A stretch of 64,000 nt of DNA from Rhodobacteraceae bacterium DSL-40 (lineage in GTDB: Bacteria > Pseudomonadota > Alphaproteobacteria > Rhodobacterales > Rhodobacteraceae). The stretch is from NCBI GenBank assembly GCA_003258405.1, contig QKPN01000005.1, positions 212,643 through 276,642 of the forward strand, written 5' to 3'. Below are positions 9,731 through 17,393 of the stretch, piece by piece. A model generated the notes under the pieces. The model worked only from the letters and a program-made list of their open reading frames with translations. It was not told where the DNA came from and made no database searches. Made by a program: the position numbers and the translations under genes. Numbering within the stretch: the first letter of the stretch is position 1; each line of letters begins with the position of its first letter.

Positions 9731-10795
9731 TTACTGGATCTGGTCGGCGGCGTAGTAGCCGCTTCCCACCAGGACCTCTTCCCAGTTGGCCGCCGTCACC
9801 GGAACCGGCTCCAGCAGATAGGAGGGCACGACCTTCACGCCGTTGTCGTAGGTCGTGGTGTCGTTGATTTCAGGCTCGCCGCCCTGAAGCAGCGCATCGA
9901 CCATGCCGACGGTCACGCGGGCAAGCTCGCGGGTATCCTTGAAGATGGTGGAATACTGGTCGCCGCGCAGGATCGCCTTGACCGAGGGGATCTCCGCATC
10001 CTGGCCGGTGACGATCGGCATCGGCATGTCGCCCGAGCCGTAGCCGACGCCCTTGAGCGAGGAGATGATGCCGATGGAAAGCCCGTCATAGGGCGAGAGC
10101 ACGCCATTCAGCTGCTGGTCGGTGTAGTTGGCCGAAAGCAGGTTGTCCATGCGGGCCTGGGCGACGGAGCCGTCCCAGCGCAGGGTGCCGACCGTGTCCA
10201 TGCCCATCTGGCCGGAGGGAATGATGATATCGCCCGAGTCGATCATCGGCTGGAGCACGCTCATCGCGCCATTGTAGAAGAAGTAGGCGTTGTTGTCGTC
10301 CGGGCTGCCGCCGAAGAGCTCGATGGTCCACGGCTTCGCATCGGGGAAGCGTTCCTTCAGGCCGTCGACCAGCGTGGTGGCCTGCTGCACGCCCACCTTG
10401 AAGTTGTCGAAGGTAGCGTAATAGTCGACGTTGGCGCTGTCGCGGATCAGGCGGTCGTAGGCCACGACGCTGATATCGGCGGCATGCGCATTCTCGAGCG
10501 CGTTCGAGAGCGTGGTGCCGTCGATGGCCGCGATAACGAGCACGTTGACGCCCTTGGTGATCATGTTCTCGATCTGGGCGAGCTGGTTCGGGATGTCATC
10601 CTCGGCGTATTGCAGGTCGGTGGTGTAGCCGGCCTCCTCGAACTGCTTCACCATGTTGTCGCCGTCGGAGATCCACCGCGCGGACGATTTCGTCGGCATG
10701 GCGATCCCGACATAACCCTTGTCTTCCGCCATCACGGAGGGCGCCGCCAGCGCCACGAGTATGGTCGTCGCGAGTACGCGCGAGATGAGTTTCAT
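9731..10795 (-). CDS. chvE: Periplasmic multiple-sugar-binding protein ChvE
   Basis: A 354-residue periplasmic binding protein. The signal peptide ([11 protein letters not shown]...SVMA) is followed by a mature region with [34 protein letters not shown] and VVAYDRLI, strongly reminiscent of Agrobacterium ChvE. ChvE binds galactose, glucose, arabinose and xylose; in Agrobacterium it also signals to the VirA kinase, but no vir gene is seen here. The start is fixed by GGGAGG upstream of the ATG. It is the first gene of chvE-gguABC and diverges from the gbpR-like regulator, the same arrangement as in Agrobacterium. Confidence 0.92.
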   Translation of the reverse strand: MKLISRVLATTILVALAAPSVMAEDKGYVGIAMPTKSSARWISDGDNMVKQFEEAGYTTDLQYAEDDIPNQLAQIENMITKGVNVLVIAAIDGTTLSNALENAHAADISVVAYDRLIRDSANVDYYATFDNFKVGVQQATTLVDGLKERFPDAKPWTIELFGGSPDDNNAYFFYNGAMSVLQPMIDSGDIIIPSGQMGMDTVGTLRWDGSVAQARMDNLLSANYTDQQLNGVLSPYDGLSIGIISSLKGVGYGSGDMPMPIVTGQDAEIPSVKAILRGDQYSTIFKDTRELARVTVGMVDALLQGGEPEINDTTTYDNGVKVVPSYLLEPVPVTAANWEEVLVGSGYYAADQIQ

Positions 10796-10987
10796 GAAGT
10801 CCTCCCTTTGGCCCGCCGCCCGGCTGCGCATGGGATGCGCGGGATGCCGGGCGATCACTCTTGGCGGGGCGCGCGCGCACGTCTTCGTGAGGCTGACCCC
10901 TGCGGCTGCGAGCGTGACAAGGTTAGACATTGCAATCAAATCAGCATATGGATGTAAGATATATCATTTAAAGCATGTTGGCGTTCC
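10796..10987. promoter_or_regulatory. Divergent chvE/gbpR promoter region
   Basis: This 192-base spacer contains both divergent promoters. Its gbpR-proximal half (about 10920-10975) is markedly A/T-rich compared with its surroundings and is the natural place for LysR-type operators. I could not fix a T-N11-A palindrome by eye. Confidence 0.5.
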
Positions 10988-11953
10988 ATGTCGCAAGACG
11001 ACTACAAGCGGCGCGACGAACTCGTCCGCAAGGGATTGCGCTTCTCGCAGATCCGCCTGATGGCGGCGCTGGAGGAAACCGGCCAGATCTCGGCGGCGGC
11101 GGCCCAGATGGCGATCACGCAGCCGGCGGCCTCGCGGCTTCTGGCCGAGCTCAACCGGACGACCGGCACCGAGCTCTACGAGCGCCATGCGCGCGGCATC
11201 ATCCTGACCGAGGCAGGGCGGCGCTTCGCGGCCTCCGCGCGCGCGATCCTGCGCCAGCTTGACGATGCCCGCGACCAGATTGCCGAACTGAGCCAGGGGC
11301 TGCGCGGCCTCGTGCGCATCGGCGCGGTGACGGGGCCCGCGCTCGAGATCGTCCTGCCGGTCATTCGCGAGCTGCGCGTGACCTATCCGGAGATCGAGGT
11401 CGCGGTGATCGTGGATACCAGTGACAAGCTCTCCGAGGCCCTGCTCTCGCACGAACTGGATTTCTATATCGGACGGCTGCTCGCCGATACCGATGCCCGC
11501 GCCGTCGAGATGCGCCCGATCGGGCCGGAGCCGGTCGGGCTCATCGTCCGTCTCGAGCATCCGCTGACGCGGAAGGAGGGGGTCAGGCTCGAGGATTGTC
11601 TCGTTTATGACTGGGTGATGCAGCCGCCGGGGGGGCTGCAGCGTCGGGCGGTCGAGACATACCTGCTCGAGACCGGCTACCGCCTGCCGCAGCGGGTGTT
11701 GGGCACGTCCTCGCTGCTGCTGACGCTCGCGATCATCAGCGAGACCAACGCGATTGCTCCGGTGGCGCGATCGGTCGGCGAGTTCTACACCGCCCGGAGC
11801 GGGCTCGGGGGCAATATCCGGCTGCTGGACGTCACGCCCGATCTCGCGGTCTCGACCTATTCGCTCATCCAGCGGCACGGGGAGCGGCCGCCGCCGCCGG
11901 TCGCCCGCGTGCTCGATCTGATCGGAAAGCAGATTGCGCGGCTCGGCGGCTAG
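10988..11953 (+). CDS. gbpR: LysR-family regulator, GbpR-like (galactose-binding-protein regulator)
   Basis: A 321-residue LysR-type regulator. The winged helix-turn-helix at about residues 15-75 includes ISAAAAQMAITQPAASRLL, and the rest is a substrate-binding-like effector domain. The divergent position next to chvE, and its overall character, match GbpR, which activates chvE in response to sugars in Agrobacterium. It probably controls the whole chvE-ytfT block. It ends 25 bases from a convergent flagellar-cluster gene, which marks the boundary of the sugar locus. The regulator family is certain; GbpR orthology is inferred from context. Confidence 0.88.
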   Translation: MSQDDYKRRDELVRKGLRFSQIRLMAALEETGQISAAAAQMAITQPAASRLLAELNRTTGTELYERHARGIILTEAGRRFAASARAILRQLDDARDQIAELSQGLRGLVRIGAVTGPALEIVLPVIRELRVTYPEIEVAVIVDTSDKLSEALLSHELDFYIGRLLADTDARAVEMRPIGPEPVGLIVRLEHPLTRKEGVRLEDCLVYDWVMQPPGGLQRRAVETYLLETGYRLPQRVLGTSSLLLTLAIISETNAIAPVARSVGEFYTARSGLGGNIRLLDVTPDLAVSTYSLIQRHGERPPPPVARVLDLIGKQIARLGG

Positions 11954-11978
11954 TGCCGCGCGGGCGGCCGGCGGCGGA

Positions 11979-14288
11979 TCAGTCCTTGGCGAGCAGGGAC
12001 TGGATGAAGTCTTCGAGCTTGCCCCCGGTCGCGAGCAGGCGGCGCGCGGCATCGAGGCTCGGATCCTCGAGCTGGGGAAGGGGTTCCACAAAGGCCTGAT
12101 CCGGAGCGAGGGCCGAAGGATCCTCCGAGGGCGGGGGCGCGGCTGTTTCGCCCGTGCGTGTCGCCATGTAGCGGGCCATGGAGGCGCGCTCGGGGTCGGT
12201 GACGGCTTCGCCGGCCCGCGGCCAGTCGCCCGAGGGCCAAGCCAGGGAGGCCGCCTCGGCATCGAGCCCCGCGGCGTCGAGCTCCGCCTGCGCCGCGGTG
12301 AAATCACCCTCGATGAAGAACGATCGCGCGCGCAGGTCGGCGGCTTCGGCGCCGTCCATGTCCTTGAGCACCCGCCGCACCATCGGCGCATCGCCTTGGG
12401 TCAGATAGGCCCGCGCCAGCAGCAGCCGCCCGGCGGCGTCGCGCCCGGCGGCGGGAATGACGATGCTCTGGGCGGCCTTGGCGAGGCCGAGTTCGAGCAG
12501 CCTGGATGCGATCTCCTCGCGGGCGGCGTCGTTCTCGGGCATCTCGGAGATGAGATCGCCTGAAGCGAGAATGATCCGGGCATAGGTTGCGGGGCCGACA
12601 CGCTGGGGGTCGGCGCTCGCGAGGACATGCACCGCGACGCTGTCGAGAAAGGCGTCGGCGGCGGTATCGGCCTTGGCATCGCGAATTTCCTCCACGGCCT
12701 CACCGAGATTGCCGCGTGCGGCCAGCGCGCGGGCCAGCAGGGCGCGGAGCGGTGCCTCATCGGGCGTCCGGCGGTTCTCGAGCGCCGCGCTGCGCAGGTC
12801 GGTCACGGTGCGGTCGGGAATGGCGAAGTTCTCCACGAGTGCGATCTCGACCATCCGCTCGAGCGCCTCGATTGCGTTGGGTGCGCTGTGCTCGACGAGG
12901 CCGGACATGATCCGGATCGCGGGGACAGGTTCGCCTTCGGCGGCCTTGAGACGCGCGGTGACGAGAACGAGTTCGGCCGATGGCGGATCGCCCACGCGCG
13001 ACAGCGTGTCGAAGATGAGCTGCGCCTCGTGCGGCCGGCCGGCATCAAGGAGGTTGCCGATGAGGTGCGGCCCGATCAGCATGCGCAGATCCGGCGGCAG
13101 GTCGGCAAACGCCTCCTGAACCGTTGCAAAGTGATCGGCGTCGCGGAAGGCGGGTGTGGTGCCTGCGACCGCGAGCCACATGCCGTGGCGCCCGGGGCAG
13201 ATGGTGTCGCGCGAGAGGGGCCCGAACGGCGTGACCGCACGGCCGTCCACGACGCGGGCAAGATCGATCAGCAGCCGCTTGTCCGGGGTCTCGACGTCGA
13301 AATCCGTGAGCAGGGTTTCGGCCTCGGCCCCGAAGCCGTAGCGAATGTAGAGCTTGGCAAGCTCGACGACCGCGACCGGATTGACCTGGTCGAATTCGCC
13401 GTAGAGCCGCTGGCGCAGTTCGGGCACCTGGTCGAAGAGCGGCTTCGTGGTGCTCCAGTAGCCGATGTCGAGGCGATAGTCCGGCACGCAATCAGGCGGC
13501 AGGACGGGTTGTGTCAGGCGGTCCGTCGCACGCGCGCTGTAGCGGTCGAAGACCGTCGTCGCCTGGATCTGGTCGGACGCGAACAGGCCCTCGAGGCCAT
13601 CGCCGGAGCGCGGCTGGGGCGGCATGGCGAGCGGAAGTGCAGGCGGTTCGCTTTCTTCCGGGGCGTTCGGGAGCGCGGGAGGCGTGGTTTCCGCAAACTC
13701 GGGATAGGCTTCGGAGAGGCTTGTCGGCGGGGGGCCTTCGGCGGTTTCCGCCGGGGAGTCCTTGGCGGGCGGCAGCGTGACGAGGCCCTGTTCGGCGGCA
13801 CGTTCGATCTGGCGCAGGAGGTTTTCCTCGGCGTTGTAGACGAGGGCCGACTCCCGGGCCTCGCGGGCGGCCGGATCTTCGGCCTCGGCCTGGGTCGGGG
13901 TGACCTCGGCGGGCGCGGCATCGCGGTCGGCGATATCGAGCGCGAGATACTGCGCGCCGACGAAGGACGTGCTCACCCGGCATTCGCAGTCGAGCTCGAC
14001 GGTGATGCGCGTGCCCGCCGGGGTGATTTCACTCCTTACGCTGGTGATGCGGGTGCGCGGAATCTTGTCGAAGACGCCGGCGGTGGTGAAGGTGAGCGGC
14101 TTGCCGGGAAAGGTCACGACCGCACGCCCGGGGCCGGTTTCGAGAGACCATTCGGTCTGCGGCTCGACCTGCATCACCAGCCGTGAGAAACCGTCATGCT
14201 CGCCGCTGCGGATCGCGCCGCCCTCGGCGCCGAACGCCGGGGCGGCGCCGATCATCAGCGCAAGGCCGAGGGGAAGCGCGTGTCGCAT
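11979..14288 (-). CDS. Exported 769-residue protein of unknown function, coupled to motA
   Basis: I do not recognise a characterised family. A signal peptide (MRHALPLGLALMIGAAPAFG-AEG) is followed by a beta-rich N-terminal segment, an acidic proline-rich linker (about 140-250), and a long helical region rich in Leu, Ala and Glu resembling degenerate TPR-like helices. It ends with a short helical tail. The start overlaps the motA stop as TGATG, so it is translationally coupled to motA and probably acts in the periplasm with the flagellar motor. Comparable large exported proteins recur next to motA in Rhodobacterales flagellar clusters. The motility role is inferred only from position. Confidence 0.72.
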   Translation of the reverse strand: MRHALPLGLALMIGAAPAFGAEGGAIRSGEHDGFSRLVMQVEPQTEWSLETGPGRAVVTFPGKPLTFTTAGVFDKIPRTRITSVRSEITPAGTRITVELDCECRVSTSFVGAQYLALDIADRDAAPAEVTPTQAEAEDPAAREARESALVYNAEENLLRQIERAAEQGLVTLPPAKDSPAETAEGPPPTSLSEAYPEFAETTPPALPNAPEESEPPALPLAMPPQPRSGDGLEGLFASDQIQATTVFDRYSARATDRLTQPVLPPDCVPDYRLDIGYWSTTKPLFDQVPELRQRLYGEFDQVNPVAVVELAKLYIRYGFGAEAETLLTDFDVETPDKRLLIDLARVVDGRAVTPFGPLSRDTICPGRHGMWLAVAGTTPAFRDADHFATVQEAFADLPPDLRMLIGPHLIGNLLDAGRPHEAQLIFDTLSRVGDPPSAELVLVTARLKAAEGEPVPAIRIMSGLVEHSAPNAIEALERMVEIALVENFAIPDRTVTDLRSAALENRRTPDEAPLRALLARALAARGNLGEAVEEIRDAKADTAADAFLDSVAVHVLASADPQRVGPATYARIILASGDLISEMPENDAAREEIASRLLELGLAKAAQSIVIPAAGRDAAGRLLLARAYLTQGDAPMVRRVLKDMDGAEAADLRARSFFIEGDFTAAQAELDAAGLDAEAASLAWPSGDWPRAGEAVTDPERASMARYMATRTGETAAPPPSEDPSALAPDQAFVEPLPQLEDPSLDAARRLLATGGKLEDFIQSLLAKD

Positions 14289-15160
14289 CAGGCGGCCATG
14301 CTGTGCTTGGAGTCCTTCAGCGCGCCTTCGAGCTCGTCGTAGGAGGGGCGCAGGCCCGCGGGCGTATTCTGGCGGCCCACCTCGACGCAGATGTTGGGCG
14401 CATGCTGGTGCAGATAGGCGACCATCACCTCGCGGATCAGGTTGTAGAAATGCTGGTCCTCGTCGATCACCGCCTTCACGCGGGCCGCGAACGGACCGAC
14501 GAAGCCATAGGCCAGGAACACGCCGAGAAAGGTGCCGACGAGGGCGCCGCCGATCATGCCGCCGAGGATCGCGGGCGGCTGGTCGATCGAAGCCATCGTC
14601 TTGATGACGCCGAGAACGGCGGCGACGATCCCGAGCGCGGGCAGGCCGTCGGCGGTCGACTGGAGCGTGTGGGCCGAGTGCAGCGCGCTCTGGTAGCTCG
14701 CCTCGATGCGCTTGGAGAGCACCTCCTCGACCTGATGCGGATCGTCGTAGTTCATCGAGGCCGAACGCAGCGTGTCGCAGATGAGCGCCACCCCCTCCTT
14801 GTCCTTGAGGATCTTGGGGTAGGCGCCGAAGATCGGCGAGGCCGCCGGGTCCTCGATGTGATTGTCGAGCAGGACGGGGTTCGTGCGGGCAATATGGATG
14901 AGCTGGAACATCAGGCAGAGCAGGTCCTGATAATCCTTGGTCTTCCAGTGCGCGCCCTTGAAGACCTTGCTGATGTCCTTGGCGGTTTGCTTGATGCCGT
15001 GCGTGTCGTTGGAAATGATGAAGGCGCCGAGGGCGGCGCCGGCGATGGTCATGATTTCGTGGGGTGCCGCGTGCAGGATGATCTCGATCTTGCCCCCGGC
15101 GAGCATGTAACCGCCAAAAACCATGGCGAAAACGATGGCGATACCGACCAATCCGATCAT
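14288..15160 (-). CDS. motA: Flagellar motor stator protein MotA
   Basis: A 290-residue inner-membrane stator subunit that with MotB forms the proton channel driving flagellar rotation. Four hydrophobic segments are visible, two at the N-terminus (GIAIVFAMVFGGYML and the segment after HAAPHEI) and two around residues 170-220 (LPALGIVAAVLGVIKTM, GTFLGVFLAYGFVGP). Between them is the large cytoplasmic loop that contacts FliG. No motB is in the window. The coupled downstream gene encodes the 769-residue exported protein. A 207-base spacer separates it from the MotE-like gene, and a CtrA-like box lies there. Confidence 0.95.
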   Translation of the reverse strand: MIGLVGIAIVFAMVFGGYMLAGGKIEIILHAAPHEIMTIAGAALGAFIISNDTHGIKQTAKDISKVFKGAHWKTKDYQDLLCLMFQLIHIARTNPVLLDNHIEDPAASPIFGAYPKILKDKEGVALICDTLRSASMNYDDPHQVEEVLSKRIEASYQSALHSAHTLQSTADGLPALGIVAAVLGVIKTMASIDQPPAILGGMIGGALVGTFLGVFLAYGFVGPFAARVKAVIDEDQHFYNLIREVMVAYLHQHAPNICVEVGRQNTPAGLRPSYDELEGALKDSKHSMAA

Positions 15161-15229
15161 GACACTACTCGACTGATAAAGCGCGTTATGCGCGAACTCT
15201 TCCTTGGGCGGCTTCTAGCCGATCATCCT

Positions 15230-15244
15230 TTAAGAAACCTTCAA
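15230..15244. promoter_or_regulatory. Candidate CtrA box upstream of motA
   Basis: TTAA at 15230-15233, seven bases, then TCAA at 15241-15244, one mismatch from the CtrA consensus TTAA-N7-TTAA. It lies about 70 bases upstream of the motA start in the spacer after the MotE-like gene. By itself this is weak; the better-placed box at 17294 makes it more credible. Confidence 0.35.
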
Positions 15245-15367
15245 GCGCCGGGGGTTAGAGCGCAGACGGTTCGGATTGAAGCGGCCCGAAGCCGGGATCT
15301 CGCTCCGATGCGTTGCAGGGAGCCGTATCCTCTTGCCGGCCGCGATCTGGTCCGGAATGGTCCTGGT

Positions 15368-15952
15368 CTACTGGGTCGGCACGGCCGAGTTGCGGCTCGC
15401 GATCACGAGTGTCACGGCATAGGCGGCATCGGGCTCCATGCCGGCAAGCACACTCGCGGTGATCTCGGGGCGCATGCGGGCGAGGAGCCCTGCGGCGAAG
15501 CTTACGTCCATGCGCTCGAAGATGCGGGCGGCGTCGCCGGGTTTCATGTTCTCGTAGACCGTCGTCATCCGATCGATGTCGCGCTCGGCGGCCTTGTCGG
15601 CCTGGGCCAGCGTGCCTTCGAGGTTGCGCTGGGCGGTCTCGAAGGCGGCGAGCTGCTCCTTGAGTTTCTGCTCGGCGACGCTCAGCGCCTGGGCCCGGTC
15701 GGCGAGCTGGGCGGCCTTGTCATCGAGCTGGGTCTCGCGATCGCGGATGGCGAGCAGCAGCGCATCGGCCTCCGCCGTTCCGAGCGGGCTGCCCGAAGGA
15801 TTTTGCGCGATCCCGGAATTGCCCGCCATCGTGCCGAGACCTTCGGCGAAGGCGGGTGCGCTCTCCGCAAGCCGGATGACGGCGGAGCCGACGAAGCAGG
15901 CGACAATGAGGCTGAGGCCCCCGATCGCGGGGGCGGAGGTCCGGGCTGCCAT
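15368..15952 (-). CDS. MotE-like flagellar protein (MgtE N-domain type)
   Basis: A 194-residue protein with an N-terminal membrane anchor or signal (IGGLSLIVACFVGSAVI) and a central coiled coil rich in Ala, Gln, Leu and Lys (about 70-130). The C-terminal MgtE-like intracellular domain carries YENMKPGDAARIFERMD and MRPEITASVLAGM. MotE of Sinorhizobium is a periplasmic chaperone for the motor protein MotC with this architecture, and such genes are usual in alphaproteobacterial flagellar clusters. It begins three bases after the DUF6468 gene stop. The family is fairly clear; the partner in this organism is unknown, as no MotC is seen. Confidence 0.78.
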   Translation of the reverse strand: MAARTSAPAIGGLSLIVACFVGSAVIRLAESAPAFAEGLGTMAGNSGIAQNPSGSPLGTAEADALLLAIRDRETQLDDKAAQLADRAQALSVAEQKLKEQLAAFETAQRNLEGTLAQADKAAERDIDRMTTVYENMKPGDAARIFERMDVSFAAGLLARMRPEITASVLAGMEPDAAYAVTLVIASRNSAVPTQ

Positions 15953-15955
15953 CGC

Positions 15956-16720
15956 TTAGCGGTTTCCTCCTCCAGCGGCTAGGGAGCTCAGGGCTTCCAG
16001 CAGGTCTTCCTCGCTGTTGACGGGCTGCAGTGCCGCGCGGTTGCGGAGCGGGTTGCCGAGCGGGGGAAGGGGCCGGGGTTTCGGAAGGTCCACCTCCGTG
16101 GTCTCGCGCGGCTTCTGGGGCCGGAGCCGCAACAGGGCTGCCCCCCTGCGCGGCTTCGCCGGCGCTGCGGGGGCCTCCTCGACGGCGGCAACGGTTTCCT
16201 GGGGCTGCGGTGCCTCGGGCTCCGGAGCGGCGGCAGGAGTGTCCGCTGTGTCATCGGCCGGTTGCGGCGCCATTGCCTGCGCTGATCTGGGCTCCGCGGC
16301 GGGCGCCGGAGCCTCGGGCGCGGCCGGCTGCACGGCGGGGCGTGCAGCGGCGGGTGCGGTGGCGGGAGCCTCCGGTTCCGGCGTGGCAGAGTGGCGCATC
16401 CGTTCTCCGGCCTGCGCGATCTGGAAGCGGAGATTGCGCTCTGCGTCCCGCGCCGAATGGGTCACACGCACCAGGGCATCGGCACTGTCCTGGGCCTTGG
16501 TGATCAGGCTTTGGAGCTCCTTGCGGCCGGTTTTTTCCTTGTTGCGCGACTCCTCGAGCGTCGTGCGGGCGAGCTCGATCTGGCGCGTCAGTGTCACGAT
16601 CGCGGCCCCGAGCCCCTTGTCTAGCGATTTGAGATCCTTGACGCGGCGCGACAGCACCCAGCAGTACCCGCCGGCAAAGAGCGTCGCCGCCATCAGGAGG
16701 CCGTTCATCAGCAATTCCAT
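15956..16720 (-). CDS. DUF6468-type flagellar-cluster membrane protein (possible PflI relative)
   Basis: A 254-residue bitopic membrane protein. An N-terminal transmembrane helix (GLLMAATLFAGGYCWVLS) precedes a charged coiled coil (about 25-110) and a long Pro/Ala/Glu-rich linker (about 115-200). The C-terminus is basic and ends in a short conserved helix. Proteins of this type sit beside fliL in alphaproteobacteria, and Caulobacter PflI, a proline-rich bitopic protein needed for flagellar positioning, has a similar layout. That link is from memory and not certain. A strong AGGAGG precedes the ATG, and it lies 12 bases after fliL. Confidence 0.72.
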   Translation of the reverse strand: MELLMNGLLMAATLFAGGYCWVLSRRVKDLKSLDKGLGAAIVTLTRQIELARTTLEESRNKEKTGRKELQSLITKAQDSADALVRVTHSARDAERNLRFQIAQAGERMRHSATPEPEAPATAPAAARPAVQPAAPEAPAPAAEPRSAQAMAPQPADDTADTPAAAPEPEAPQPQETVAAVEEAPAAPAKPRRGAALLRLRPQKPRETTEVDLPKPRPLPPLGNPLRNRAALQPVNSEEDLLEALSSLAAGGGNR

Positions 16721-16732
16721 TGCGCTGCCTCC

Positions 16733-17239
16733 TCAGTTGAGAACGAATTCGGTGATGAGCAGATCCCGCACCATGCCATCGCCCGCGACGACCTGGATGC
16801 GCCGCAGCATCTGGGCGCGGAGGCGCGCGGCCGAGGAAGGGCTCTCGAGGTCCTTCACGTCCACGGCGCGGAGGTAGGTGTTGAGCACATCGAGGATGCG
16901 CGGCATCAAGGCGGCGACCGCCTCGGCCTGTCCGGGGGCGACCTCGAGCTCGCCGGTGAAACGCAGGTTCCGTGCCGAAGCTTCGCGCGGGAGCGAGATC
17001 ACTATTTGTTCAATCGGCACGAAACTCACCTGCTGGAGCACGGCTTCCACCGCCGCGTGCGGGTCATGCGCCGCTTCCTCCCCGCCACCCTTCGAATCGA
17101 GCAGGCCGGAGTAGACCGCGAAAAATCCGCCACCGCCGAGGATCAAGGCGCCAAGAATGCCGAAGATCAGCGGCTTCTTTCCAGAGGGTTTCTTGACGGG
17201 GGGGGCAGTCTCCCCGGATTCCAAGGCTGCATCGGTCAT
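16733..17239 (-). CDS. fliL: Flagellar basal-body-associated protein FliL
   Basis: A 168-residue single-pass membrane protein. The short cytoplasmic N-terminus is followed by a transmembrane helix (LIFGILGALILGGGGFFAVY) and a periplasmic domain ending in the FliL-typical region IQVVAGDGMVRDLLITEFVLN, given here only as its position at the C-terminus. FliL surrounds the stator and modulates torque. It is the first gene of a minus-strand motor operon and diverges from fliF across a 154-base spacer holding a CtrA-type box. Confidence 0.9.
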   Translation of the reverse strand: MTDAALESGETAPPVKKPSGKKPLIFGILGALILGGGGFFAVYSGLLDSKGGGEEAAHDPHAAVEAVLQQVSFVPIEQIVISLPREASARNLRFTGELEVAPGQAEAVAALMPRILDVLNTYLRAVDVKDLESPSSAARLRAQMLRRIQVVAGDGMVRDLLITEFVLN

Positions 17240-17293
17240 GCGGGTTCCGGCGAAAGAATTGGCTGTGTGTCCAGCAATCTAACCGGCTCATCA

Positions 17294-17308
17294 CTAACCA
17301 AATGTTAA
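17294..17308. promoter_or_regulatory. Candidate CtrA box in the divergent fliL/fliF promoter region
   Basis: CTAA at 17294-17297, seven bases (CCAAATG), then TTAA at 17305-17308. On the minus strand this reads TTAA-N7-TTAG, one base from the CtrA consensus TTAA-N7-TTAA. It is centred about 60 bases upstream of fliL and 90 bases upstream of fliF, so one site could serve both operons. CtrA controls motility in Rhodobacterales. Confidence 0.6.
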
Positions 17309-17393
17309 GCCTGTTCCTCCGAATATCGGCCCTGGAAATGAGCGCCTTACCCTTGCGCCATCCATGGGCCATCCAGAGGAATGTTGATCCGCC

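Noticed and set aside
9731..10795. Virulence (vir-type) signalling role for ChvE
   Set aside because: No vir genes or T-DNA features appear in the window; sugar uptake explains the locus.
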